This document shows, one piece after another, positions 36,736 through 48,738 of a DNA stretch of 64,000 nucleotides. The notes under the pieces are model-generated. The model was not told where the DNA came from. It saw only the letters and a list, made by a program, of their open reading frames with translations, and did not search any database. Position 1 is the stretch's first letter. Each line of letters opens with the position of its first letter. The DNA is taken from positions 5,027,958 through 5,091,957 of the forward strand of contig JAIUCV010000023.1 in NCBI GenBank assembly GCA_026724425.1, written 5' to 3'. The position numbers and the translations under genes are program-made. This DNA comes from Erythrophleum ivorense (Eukaryota; Streptophyta; Magnoliopsida; Fabales; Fabaceae).

Positions 36736-38558
36736 GAGCCATTTCCACTATTCAAAGACATTCAAGAAAGCATATTAGTACCAAAATAGCAACATAGCAT
36801 CAAGTGGCATGTCTCAAACATATAAACATACACACAAGCACACAATGACACCATATGCAACAAGAAAAGGTGGAGAGCTACCTTAGTGCAAATTCAAGCT
36901 TTACTTTGCTTGTTTCTTCTCCTTTTTGGTTCCACAAACACAAGGAGGTGGGGTTAGATTTCCTTGGCCTATTCACAATAAACAACACTTAATTATACTC
37001 TTGGAACAAGTTATGACATCTAACTCACTCTTAAGACTACAATTTGTTCTATTTGTCACAATATGGTTCCATTAAGGACCTAATGAAGCAACTACCATAA
37101 TTAACATTCTTGGTTATATTCTCTTGCCATATTTAGACCTCTTGACCTCATTTAAGGTCCTTGAAGCTATCACACACTCACTTTCACAAACCTAGGTCCA
37201 TGTTGCTTCATAAGGTTATATTATGGAAGCCATTGCCTCATCTCCCAACCTAAGGCTTCTAAATTTTTTCCAATAGTTTCTCCCATCTTCTAACATCATA
37301 TAAAGTCTCAAACCAATGCTAGAACAAATTAAAACATCTCCTAGCCTAATGAACCTAGCTTGGCCGAAATATGCACCATAATAGAGGTTCATGGACTTTG
37401 TGATTTTTTCTTGATGGGAGAGCCACTTGGGAGGCTTTCTAAAGGTCTTAGGAGCTCAAGGAAACATTCAAATAGCCAAGGAAACATTCACACAAAATCA
37501 GATTTTGTAAAACCCTAGAAAACACTACACTTTTCTAACTTGTTTTCTATTATTTTTTTCTTGGAATTTCTTGCCATATTCTATCTCCCCATGGCCTAAA
37601 CCCTTGTTACCTCCTTGTATTTGGATAGAACATCCTCTCCTCCTTTGGTTCTATTCTTGATTGAAATACACACAAAGGGAGGGGGAAGAGAAGATGCAAC
37701 AAAAAGCAAAGATTACCTAGGGTTCAAGTGAGATTTCAAGTGTCTTTCTCCTTCATTCTCTTCTCCTTAGCAAATTCAAAATTCTCCCCTTAGGTCTGGG
37801 TCCAAAACAGAACCAAATCATTCAAAAAATCCATGGAAAGAAATGAGGAAGAGAGGAGAACAAGATTGGAGGAAGATGGAGCAAGAAATTTCATGAAATT
37901 ACCTAGTTTCTCCTTGGTTTTCTTCCTCTTTTTCTCCTCCCTTTGGTGTTCCTAAGAGAGCTGAAGATTTTCTATATTTTGGGCAGAATGGGTCATGGTC
38001 ATTAAAGAGGAGAAGAAGGGAGAAAAGTGTGAAACTCTTTAGAACATTCAAGAAACCATAAATTCCAATTTTGCCCTTCCATAATGACAATTTCGTTTCG
38101 GCTTCGTTTTATCTCCTTTTTGAGAACCATCTTTTCCATCATAAAATTTAGGTTCCCAATTTAATAAAATACCTTTGGAATCGCTCAAATCAGAGCTAAA
38201 ACCTTCCTGAACAAATCAGTCAAAGTTCAGGTCAATCGACGTTGGAAAAAGTACACTGGAGGGACTTTACTGGTCTTGGGGCTTCCCATGGTTTTTGGGA
38301 TCTCTGAGAACTTTAGGCAACTCAAAATTTCCATTTAAAAAGCCCTCCTAGGTGTTTTTTCAAAATTACACTTATTTACGATTGTCAAATTTTTCAAATC
38401 ACTCCGACCTTAGTTTTTAGGCAACTCAAGGCTCAAATCCTCATTTCTATTATTTAAAATTTTATTCAAATTTTATTTAGCCTTGAATCACTCATCTTAG
38501 GGGACTTGCTTTTCAAATCGGGCCGTTCCAGTGATTGTACAACGTACCGGGCATTACA

Positions 38559-38890
38559 CCGCGACTCAAAGCAAAAATGTTGCCCAAAGAGGGTGACAGA
38601 GAGTAAACTTGCCGCGGTGCAACATGTCCCGCCGTAGCTCAAGTCGAAGAAACTAGGTGAGGAGTGTCCAGTAGCTAGTCTTGCTGCAGCGCAAGTGTAT
38701 CCTGCCGAGGCAAGAATTGCAAGACTTCAAACAGTAGCTCCATGAGGTATTTCCTCCACGGCGCCTTATAGGCTCGTAGTTGCAAGGGTCCAACTCACCA
38801 CGGTGCGAAAGGTCGAAGCCACGACACAGTGAAAAACTTAGTTTTGAGCTCCAGTAACTAACTTAGCTGTGGCAGGAGAGTTTCAAGTCG
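38559..38890 (+). repeat. G+C-richer block of family 2 LTR, CpG-keeping copy
   Basis: Short imperfect repeats such as GCCGCGGTGCAAC, CTGCAGCGCAAG, CACGGCGCC and CACGGTGCG occur within otherwise AT-rich DNA. The left part lies at 34700-34776, before the nested LTR. The role in the LTR is unknown. Confidence 0.65.
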
Positions 38891-39349
38891 CGGCAAAGGT
38901 TTCCAAACTCCCACCTTTAACCTAGAAACCTCAATTTCTCCAATGGTAATGCTGGGAATGATGTAGGAACACTTGCAGGAGGTTTTTGTGCATTGGAATT
39001 GAGGGATGGATGAATCACAAACCTCTCATGATAATACAATTTCTCTTATGCATTCTCACATTTGTGGTTGTGTAGTTAATGACTCTAATATTATCGAGGT
39101 TCAAATTTTCTTATATTTTCACGATGTATTTAATTGTAATGACTCTAAACCTTGATTATTAATCATTAATCACATATTTAACCATAATTACTATGATTAG
39201 AAGTTAGGGTTGTCACAAACAACTTATATCCCTTAAGTCCTTAATTGACTTTTGCTCTCAATGCATTATCATGGCCATATGAATAAACTTTCTACTCAAA
39301 GTGTTAATGACTAAATTCGTCTTTCCTAGATGATACTTCAAACAAAGTC

Positions 39350-39680
39350 ATAGTCTTTTGAGAACTCTATCCATCTCTTTTGCCTCCTATTTAACTCATT
39401 TTGATCAAACAAATACTTAAGGCTCTTATAGTCATTAAACATCTCAAACTTTACACCATATAAATAGTGCCTCTAAATTTTAAGAGCAAAAACTATAGTA
39501 GCTAACTCTGAATCATGTATGAGGTAGTTTTTTTCATAGGGTCTAGGTTGCCTAGAAGCGTATACCACTACTTTACCATATTGCATCAAAACACAACCTA
39601 AACCCTCCTTAGAAGCATTACTATAAATGTTAGAAAGCTCAAGCTCACTAGGATCAAGTATAATCAAAACAAGTCTAGAG
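39350..39680 (-). pseudogene. Element G RNase H
   Basis: RNase H removes the RNA strand during reverse transcription. On the minus strand it reads IYSNASKEGLGCVLMQYGK, VVVYASRQPRPYEKNY and HDSELATIVFALK (39473-39667), then YLYGVKFEM and DYKSLKYLFDQNEL. The first catalytic aspartate of the YSDAS motif is asparagine here. The ELA glutamate is kept. A stop before the conserved RHYLYG region and others downstream make it inactive. It lies in the proper order between RT and the break caused by the family 2 LTR. Confidence 0.92.
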
Positions 39681-40790
39681 GTTACCCCAACCTTAAGCTT
39701 TTAAGCATTCTCACACTTATCATCCCATTCAAAAGGTCAGTTTTTCTTAGTTAACCTAGTCAAAGGGGATACTAATAGAGAAAATCCTTTAATGAATCTC
39801 TTATAATAGCTTGCTAATCTTAAGAAACTACAATTTTTTTGTCACTAAGTTAAGCCTTTCTTAATTCAGCACTGCCTTCACTTTACTAGGATCTGCCACT
39901 ACCTCTTGTTTCAAGATCATATGACTTACAAACTTAACCTTCCTCAGCCAAAACCTGCATTTACTAAGCTTGGCATACAGTTGATGCTCCCTCAATGTTT
40001 GCAAGATTGTCTTAAGATGTCTTTCATGCTTTTCCATACTTTTAGAATAAATGAGGGTATCTTAATGGATACCACTACAAACTAATCTAGATAAGGCCTA
40101 AAGATCCTTTTCATATGGTCTATGAAGATAGTTAGGGCACTCATCAATCTAAAGGGCATTATTAAGAACTTATGGTGCTCATAGTAAGTTTTAAAGTTTG
40201 TCTTAAGTATGTCCTTTGTTCTCACCCTAAGTTAGTGGTAACATGACCTTAAATTAATCTTTGAAAACACTAAGGTTCCTAATAACTCATCAAGTAAATC
40301 ATCTATCCTAGGTAATGGATTCTTCCTCTTAATGGTCACTTTGTTCAACTACTTATATCTATATAAAGTCTCAAGCTACCATATTTCTTCTTCACAACTA
40401 ATATTAGTGCACCTCAAGAGGATACACTCATCTTAATGAACCTTTTCTCAAATAACTCTTCTATTTGCTTCTTCAATTTAATAAACTTAGTAGCTACCAA
40501 TTTATATGGAGCCTTGGAGATGAGGCCTATTCCTAAAACTAGATTAATGGAGAATTCCAACTTTTTCTTAAGAGAGAGGCTACTAATCTTACTAGGAAAA
40601 ACTTTAAGGTACTCCCTAATCATAGTGATATCATCTAATCTTTCTCTCACCTCAGCTTGTAAAGAGAAGGAAACTAAAAATCCTTGGCAATTTTTCCTAA
40701 GGCACTTCTTTACTTGGGAAATAGAAAAATAGACAAGCTTAGTAGAAGACTGAGTTTTAGGGTTGTAAGCTAACAAGGTTACAATCAAGG
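39681..40790 (-). pseudogene. Element G reverse transcriptase
   Basis: RNA-templated DNA polymerase of the element. The open part 40414-40788 reads QVKKCLRKNCQGFL, MIREYLKVFPSKISSL, LEFSINLVLGIGLISKAPY and QIEELFEKRFIKMSVS, which match the start of gypsy RT. Beyond it many stops occur, but VVKKKYGSLRL and the later NLANIEGAS-like and QVLAEEG-like stretches can be followed. The catalytic YIDD region near 40060-40080 reads as SIKI-like residues, so the metal-binding aspartates are gone. Confidence 0.9.
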
Positions 40791-40794
40791 ATTA

Positions 40795-41440
40795 CATTGT
40801 TTGCCGACAACTAATCCATGCCAATAATTACATCAATATCATGCTAAGAAATGCAAATAAGGTTTAAAGTAATGCAATAGTTATCAAATTGGATAGCATA
40901 AATTAAACAAACTTTAGATGTAACAACAGAACCTTTCCTAAAAGTGGATAGAGAAAAATCAACAAGCAAAGAACTAACTTCCATGCTTAGATGCTTAACA
41001 CATTTTAGGCCTAAGCCCTCTTTCAAACTTCATTGCCTTTCATGTTCATTTCAAATATGATGAGAAGCAAGATAGCTCAATAAACTTAGAGAAGTACTTA
41101 GCATTCATGTGCCATTGTTCAAGATTAATAAAGTTCACCCCCTTGTCATTCCTTATTGAGGTAAAAAAATATTTGTTGTAAAAGGTTTCCTAGAATGACT
41201 CCTAGTCAAGGGATGTCTCTATAGTAGTCAATAGTTACTTAATAGTATGCGATTAATGTTTAGCCTTACCTTTACTTGTAAATTGCCAACAAGGACTTTT
41301 GTCTACTTGTGTATTTCGTGATAAAAAAAATCTTCTCTAGGCGCATCATCTACCTTTCAGCCTTTATCACATCAAGCTTTCCCTTAAAAAACAAAGGGTT
41401 CACCTTCTTAAATTAGGCTAGCACAGAGGTAATGGCAATG
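40795..41440 (-). pseudogene. Element G gag and protease remnants
   Basis: On the minus strand the gag capsid part reads FKKVNPLFFKGKLD and LEKIFFITKYTSRQKSLLA (about 41300-41440), then NFINLEQWHMNAKYFSKFIEL and ERGLRPKMC (about 41005-41140). The protease tail reads VCLIYAIQFDNYCITLNLI and DVIIGMD (about 40810-40925). The zinc knuckle and the protease active-site motif (DSGA type) that should lie between are missing, so a deletion has joined gag to the protease tail. Stops occur throughout. Confidence 0.85.
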
Positions 41441-41861
41441 TCATCCCTCTTAACATCACCTTTAGAATTATTCCTTACACTATTGTCTTCACTTCTCTTA
41501 TTTGCTTATTCTTGTAACTAATACAAAGCTTAAATAATGACTGCTTGAGTTTCTCTAGCCTTATAGTCATTGTGCCACCTCACTTATGGTTTCCCTTGTC
41601 TCTTTTAACATCTTAGTGGTTCTCTTCTTATTACCATTTGGTTTTATAGCACCATATGCAATAATTGTGAAATCCCAAGTTAAATCTCTTACAAAGGCCA
41701 AAATTCACCATAATTTGGTTTTCTAAGTCAATACCAAACAGACAACTTCAAATTTATAAAGCTAGTGATGCATTTAAGTTAGAATTAAGCTAACACTCTG
41801 ATATGAATGCTAAAGATGTAGCAAACATTTTATCTCTAAGCAAGATTTTCTTAAACCATTG

Positions 41862-41875
41862 CTTTGATGCTAAAA
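41862..41875 (-). promoter_or_regulatory. Decayed primer binding site of element G
   Basis: On the minus strand, right after the LTR end, the sequence reads TTTTAGCATCAAAGC, a mutated form of the TTTGGTATCAGAGC site for initiator tRNA-Met. It marks the internal edge of the 5' LTR. Confidence 0.7.
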
Positions 41876-42270
41876 TATAACGCCTTAAGACAATAATAGG
41901 CTAGCTAATGTTGATTTATGAACAATGAAGTAAGCTAAAGACCTTGCTAATAATTAATTATAAAAATAATAAAAAATTAAACCAATTAAAACATTTATAT
42001 TTGATGGTCTAATTAAACTAAAGTTGAGGTTTGATATAAGTGCTTAGAACTAAGTAATCACTCATAGATTGAAGTTAACTAAAACCTACATATAAATCAT
42101 CTATGGCTTTCTAGGATAACCTAGTCATTCTTCATCCTCTAAGTATAACTTGGGATTCCTTAGGTTTCCTTTACAGACCTTTGAAGAGCTAAGAAATTAA
42201 CCTTAGGAAAAAGGTGGTAAATCCTTGAATGAATGGTTGACAGGTTACAAAGGAATGGTTAATTGTTTAA

Positions 42271-42582
42271 GGGCATGTTTGGTATGAGGGCTATATGAGG
42301 GAAAGGAATGGAAAGGAATATGGATTCCCTGGTCTCCTGTGTTTGGTACGCTGGCTTCCCTTTCCAATGGAATGAAATTTTCCTTTAAATGATAGAATGA
42401 GCTTTCCTTCAATAAACTGATGGAATGAGCTTTACCTAGGTGGAGGATAATATTTTTAAAAGGCTAAGTATTTTTTTTTTAATTTTAGAAATAAAAAAAT
42501 AAATATAAAGATTCCTTTCCATTCCCATTCCCTTTCCCTCTCCCATTCCCATCAAAATTCATTCTACGTACCAAACGTGTCC
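42271..42582. mobile_element. Tourist-like MITE (PIF/Harbinger type), 312 bp
   Basis: Terminal inverted repeats GGGCATGTTTGGTA and, read from the other end, GGACACGTTTGGTA. The TSD is TAA (42268-42270 and 42583-42585). The 3-bp TAA duplication and GGG(C/A)...GTTTGGTA ends are the mark of Tourist MITEs. The empty site is in the other G LTR near 18105-18125. It has no coding capacity. Subterminal GAAAGGAATGGAAAGGAAT and TTCCATTCCCATTCCC blocks pair with each other. Confidence 0.93.
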
Positions 42583-45372
42583 TAAGGGTTTTTAGTTAAC
42601 TAGTTGCAAATGAAGACTTGACCAGTCCCTTCCAGAGCTAACCACTTCTCTTAGGAATAACACCAGTCGACTAGTCACCCTTAAATGGTCAACTGGTCCC
42701 TTCAGTAACTGCAACCTAAGTTCTATACTAATGTAAAACCCTAAGAATTCCTCTAGTAAGTTACCCCTTGCAAAACTAACACTCTTAACTCATCCATGAA
42801 GACCTACTAATGACTTAATAAGGTGTTAAAGCTCACTCCCTTAACATTTCACTCTTCTAGCCTCCTAGGTGCATGCATTACCCTTAAAACCCCAAATATG
42901 CCACTAAGAAATTTCCTAAGGGTCCAAACCTATCCTAACCTCTACTACAACCATTTTAACCTATGGGAGAAAATTGTAACACCTAAAACCACCCTCACAA
43001 TAATGCCACCAAGGCCTAAACATCTTCGAATCAAAATTTGAGCTAGCTAATTCTTTTTGCCACTCACTATCCAACTACCAACTATTTCATCCACCATTCC
43101 AAAACACTATAAAACCACACTTAAGACATTCATAAATAACTAATAGGTTAGAGGCCAACACTAATACAAGTTAATTAGTCATAAATACATGTATCCATTA
43201 ACATTCATAAGATAGCTTTGAGATAAACCATACTTACAAGTGAGGTCCCTTTACAAAATAATAAGGTATCATCTAGGGTCTTATTTGCTACCCTCATATA
43301 TATGAAACATAAGAGATAAAAGTACTATACTTGACATATCATACCACAAGTTGTAACTTAATTATAATTACCAAAATATAATCCTAAAATAGAAACTATT
43401 ACAAAATAAGCCTAGCCTAGAAGATTAATTCTTTACTTATTTCTCCTTGCTCGAACTTGATGCTTTATCTTGAAAATGCTAGCTTGCAACTCAAGTGAGA
43501 TATAAAATCTTAATAACCAAATAAGTAATTCCATTCATGTTTAGATAGAAAAATCAAGGTCAATGACATACATACATAAAAACACAAAATATGCCATATT
43601 CCATAAATCATATTGACTAAGCTTGACTTCAATACCATTACTACGATAGATACATACAATCATTGGCTAATAACTAGACAAGCATAGCAAGGTCCTAAGG
43701 TGGTCGAGTTAGAGTATAGCAAGGCTTTCATGACACACACCAACTATCAAAACATAGCTAGGTTAATGGTAGTACAATAATCAAGTAGTCAAACTCAACA
43801 TGGTATTGCAATTAAACACACATGCATGTATATGCAATCAACAAGATTAATCAATCACATATGAATGGAATAAACCCCTAATGACCTAAAATGGTGTCGA
43901 CCAACTCCCACTCAGCTATCCACACTTTCAAATAAGCTATACAAGCCTAAAACAACCATGAAAAACCATCATAAACTCATCAATCCAAAGAGACCTATAT
44001 TCATCTCAACTTAAAGCACTTCATAGTTATAAAGTTTGACTTATCCAAGCTTCCAAGAGTTCTAAAATAATGATTTGAGCTTGTTATACTTAGCTATTTA
44101 GCACATACACATATTGTGACACCATAAATTTTTAGCTTATCTCATGCTATTTCCATGCCTTGTGCCATGCATCTCATAAGGAAGCAAGAAAATGGCATTA
44201 AAAATAATGAATAAATTTGCATTACGTAGCAGATAATTTTTTTCATTCAGTATCTTGTAGACCATATAAACTCATTCATCTCATTATCATATTTAATTAT
44301 ACTAATACAACTCATAACCATCCTAAGAAGTGTCCTAGAGCTCGTGCAAGTGGATGGAATACATAAAAATACTAGGTGCAGCTTCAGCCAGAATTTTCAG
44401 CTTGCTGTCATAAACTTTGAAAAATCATAACTAATTTTAAAAAATTGAAATCACGCATTATTTTTCATTTTGGAAAGTTACAAATGTCTACATTATGATA
44501 AAAATATATCCAAACCACAACAGGGGCTGCTAGTCACCGAAAATTGATGAAATAGTACTAGAGGTCAATGGTCATTATTGGTACTATCTTCTAACTTCAA
44601 AAATTCATCTCCTTGCTCAAAGGTCTAATTGGGGTGATCTCAGTGGCCATGGAAAGCTTATCATGTCTAGTTTATGATTGTAAAATTTCATAAGTATTGG
44701 ACGTTATTTGACACTCGAATGACATAACCCAAGTTACTGATCATAAACATTGTCTGCATTAGTTCAGCAGAAAAATGCCAACTTTGAAAGATCATAATCA
44801 ATTTCACAGAGCTCCAAATAATCTATTCTTTGTCTTTCCAAAAAGCTCTAGATAAGATCTATATGTGTGCCAAATTTCATGAGTAAATTCATTCATTTGG
44901 TCAGATCTTGATGTTAGGTTGTGAAATAGTCACTTTTAAATCTTATAAGGGGTCCAAATGGTCTATTTTGAGTTCTAAGGCAACCATAACTACTTGAGCA
45001 TTTGGGAATGCACAATGGCCTTCTAAACTTGTCTTAAAGGTGCATAAATCCAGAAATTAAAAACTCACTCTCTCACCCCATGCCATACATAAGATTACAC
45101 ATGCTTTACATTGCCATTCACTACCCAAAATGCACATTACCATTCATATGTCACTAAAACTCATACATTCATCAAAAATTTGGGTAATTACATATGTTCA
45201 TATAATTATACAATAATTTCATCATAGGATTACATCACTTGCCATACATATGGCTATAAAAGAAGCAAAACTAGGCAAATTGTTGTCAATCTCTTATCTT
45301 TCAACTTGATGACTTCCATTACCTTGCTCATATGGTCCACTTAACATGTTAAGATATTGGAGAGGAGGGAAT

Positions 45373-45389
45373 GAGATTCAAAGAATCTC
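45373..45389 (-). promoter_or_regulatory. Conserved LTR hairpin in copy D
   Basis: GAGATTC AAA GAATCTC, with the stem identical to copy C but a different loop. Confidence 0.55.
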
Positions 45390-45559
45390 AATAGCTCATT
45401 TCCCTTTCAATCACCCATAAAGAATGCAATACAAGTCTTAAAAATGCATGCATGAGAATAATGAAAGGTATTATCATTCAAAAAGCATTCTTGGCATTTG
45501 AACAAGTTATACAAAGCATACATAGGCTTGCTAAGTAAATGGATTAGCCTTACCCATTC

Positions 45560-45715
45560 TCTTATGGATTTTGGATTTTCCTCACCCACATTCTCTAAGA
45601 GGTTTTGATTTAACCTCACTCTTGGGAGACTTTTTACTTTGTCTCAACCATTTTTAAGGGTTCTTGGCTCATCCTCACCACGGCTAAGGGTTCTTGGCTT
45701 TACCACACTTAAGCA
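45560..45715 (-). repeat. LTR minisatellite in copy D
   Basis: About five diverged units with GGG(A/T)TTTT-like and CCTCACC words, equivalent to 36541-36735 but more worn. Confidence 0.7.
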
Positions 45716-48700
45716 AACCCAAGCAAACATATTAGGCATTATTTGAAAACATATTACAACATCATGGTACCATGGAATAAAGGCATATGTTAGAACACTT
45801 TTCATGACTTAAAACACACATACATACATTCAAAGACAAGGTAAGCACACATTCATGCATGAGAGAAAGTGGAGAAAGCTACATTTGCCACACAAGTACA
45901 TTGTTTCCTTAAGCCTTGAGTTCTCTCCTTCAGCCTCACATACAAAAGGGTGTGGGATTAGTTTCTCTTGGCCTAAAAACAATATATGGCGGCCAATTAA
46001 GTTCTTGGAATCATTTCTAAAGCTATACATCTTCCTTAAATACTAACTTAGTCTAATAGCGCCTTTATGGTTCCAAAATGCATATAATGAAGCAACATCC
46101 ATCAATTGAGTTCTAAGCTCCATTCTTTCCTTTCATTTATGATTTTTGACTCCTTTTAAGTCTCTTGGAGTCATTACATAATTAAAACAAGGAGTCTAAC
46201 TAGGTGTTGCTTCTTCAGGTCATATTATGGAACCTATGATGCCATATCACTTTCTATGGTTTCTAAATTTTTTCGAAGGCTTTCTTTCATCATCTTCCAT
46301 CATATATGACTCAAAAATAAGCTTGGAACAAATTAAAACTTCTCCTAGGTGCCTTAACCACTCTAGGGCAAGACTATGCATCTTCTTGGCATCCGTGGAG
46401 CTTATTTTGTTTTCTTGATAGAAGGTGCATATGAGGAGCCTTCTAGGGATCTTAAGAGCTCATCCAAATACTCATTTAGGCTTAGAAATCATTGTATCAA
46501 ATCAAATTTTACAAGGGATACTTGAATCCCTAGGTTTGCTATCTTGATTTTCTATAATTGTTTGTTAATTTTTTCTGCATATTGTTATTCTCCTTCCTTA
46601 AATTCCTAATATTCACCCTTGGTTTTGCCCAAAATCCAAGCCTTCTTGAAGCTCCCTATGTTGGACGAACCAAGGAGAGAAGGGGGGAAGAAGTAGCTAC
46701 TATGGGATGAAAATTTTACCTTATTTTTTCCTGATTTCTTACTTGTTTCTCACTTTACTTGGCCTCCTCTCTTCAAATCTGAATTGTCCCCTCTATTCTG
46801 CCCTTAAAATAGATCTAAGAATTTTAATAAAATCATAGGAAAGAAGGAGAAATGGAGGAGAAGAAGTTTGCTAAAGGAAAAGTATGAAAAAAACCAAGAA
46901 AATCCATACCTCTTCCTTGTTTTTCTGCTTCCTTTCTTCTCCTCTTGGTGTTCCTCAAACCCTAGCTCTCTCCTCTGGTTTAGGGCAGAAACAAATGTGG
47001 CTAAATGGATGAGGAGGTGGGGCATGACCTATATATAGGTAGGTTTAAGAAATACTATTAAGAATTCTAATTTTTCCCCTTCGTCTTGGCATCTTTGTTT
47101 CTAGTTCATTTTAGCTCCTTTTTTAGAATCGTCTTTTCCATTATAAAATTTAGGTTCCCAATTTAATAAAATTCCTTTGAAATCACTTAAATCAGAGCCA
47201 AAACCTTCTTGAACAAATCCATTAAAGTTCAGGTCAATCGACGTAAAAAAAATCCACCGAAAGGGTTTTAACTGTCTTGGGGCTTCCTATAGTTTTCAAG
47301 GCCTCTAAGAATCCTAAGGAACTCAAAACTTTCATTTAAAAAGCTCTCTTGTGAGAATTCTAAAATTTGCTCAAAATTATGAAAATGTCATTATGTTTCG
47401 TTAACCTTTTGTTTAAATTTATTTTTCATTCTAGCTCTATTTTTCTTTCTGTTTGAGCATATGATTCTCATTTTTAGGAGTCTAGAATGTTACTTAAATT
47501 TTTTAGTATCTTAATTAATTCATTTAAGGGGAATTGCTTTGAAAATGCATCCATTTTCATCGTTTGATGAATACTGTACATTACATATATCAGTCATGGG
47601 CATTTTCCATAAAATGTACAATATTTACTATGTCTTTAGTAGTAAAATTAGTTCATTTACATATAAAAATGAGTGGTAGGGGTTTGATTTCATTTCTTAC
47701 TTTTCTTTTATTCATATTTATCATAAATAAACTTAGTTCAACCTATTAGATCAGAGAATATGCATTGGAAGCCCAAGGGAACACTCTAGCCCGAAATACA
47801 CCATACACATAAACTACATCAAATTTTAGAAATGTATATCTCGGGCCATATCACTCCGATTCCTATAATTTAGTTGTTTATGGAAATTGTAAGATGTGAA
47901 CTATATGCTGTAAAAATTTCAAATACAAATGAATCCATTTGGCTTACCAAAAACACTAAAAATTGAGACTACCACTATACACGTCCATAATCAAACTCTA
48001 AACTTTAAAAATGCATATATTGGGGTACACAACTCTGATTTATATAAACTCAGTGGCTATAGAAAGTGTATAATTCCAACTATATGCCTGTAAATACACG
48101 AATATCAAAACTAACCATATGAATAATATAAGGGCCAAAATGAAAGTTTTGCAAAATTTTAGAAATTCATGAAATATATTGTACAACTCTAAAATATATT
48201 GCCAAATCTTAGACTCAAACTAGGTCATTTAGACCACTTTTGACATTAGAGTTGTTTAGGCCTTTTTTAGAACAAAGTTTAGGATCAAAATGGACCTTTT
48301 GATACCCAATTAGGTTTTTGCCATTTTAAGCAAATTTCATTCATCCTAAATGGCATTTCTAATCATTCCATTGCATGTCGAGAGGCTTAGATCAAATTTG
48401 ATCCCTTAACATCCAAGTATACATACATACATACATATTAGCACTACCTATGCCATTTGTCATACATGATCTTATATTCACAACAAGCTATATATTAGAT
48501 TACATCAACTTATACATATGGTTTCATCATCATACATGGAAGATATATATTTTCTGACACCATACACCATTAAGGATACAAAAGAATGTCACAATACTAT
48601 ATACATCAAAATTTACTACATGTAACACTTTTAATACAACTTTTCTAACATTTAAGTCTTTTTCATATCCTTGCTTTGACTTAGTGACCCTAAAAATGAT

Positions 48701-48719
48701 TAGTGGGATCATGGGAGGT

Positions 48720-48738
48720 GAGATTCTAAGAGAATCTC
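48720..48738 (-). promoter_or_regulatory. Conserved LTR hairpin in copy E
   Basis: GAGATTCT AAG AGAATCTC, an 8-bp stem, at the equivalent place to those of copies A, C and D. Confidence 0.55.

Larger units (their letters stand above)
34777..38558 (-). mobile_element. Solo LTR, family 1 copy C, 3782 bp
   Basis: On + it reads TGATATATTTC...CGGGCATTACA, so on the minus strand it starts TGTAATGCCCGG. A perfect TSD CCGCG (34772-34776 and 38559-38563) proves insertion into the family 2 LTR. The corresponding uninterrupted site in the sister copy is near 26306. It holds the TTTTGGCCTCACCC minisatellite and the hairpin at 36395-36411. Only LTR sequence is present, with no gag-pol. Confidence 0.96.
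32466..39217 (+). mobile_element. Solo LTR, family 2 copy b, carrying a family 1 LTR
   Basis: TGTAATACCCC...GTTGTCACA with perfect TSD AACAA (32461-32465 and 39218-39222). It splits G pol between RNase H and integrase. Removing the LTR at 34777-38558 and its TSD copy leaves 2965 bp, collinear with copy a. It contains a G+C-rich block whose CCGCG was the target of the nested LTR. Confidence 0.95.
44115..47585 (-). mobile_element. Solo LTR, family 1 copy D, 3471 bp
   Basis: On + it reads TGTGACACC...GTACATTACA, giving a minus-strand start TGTAATGTAC. The flanks are CATAT (44110-44114) and TATAT (47586-47590), one mismatch. It sits 33 bp inside the 3' end of copy E. It has the minisatellite (45560-45715) and the hairpin (45373-45389). 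This is the third nesting level: G, then E, then D. Confidence 0.87.
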
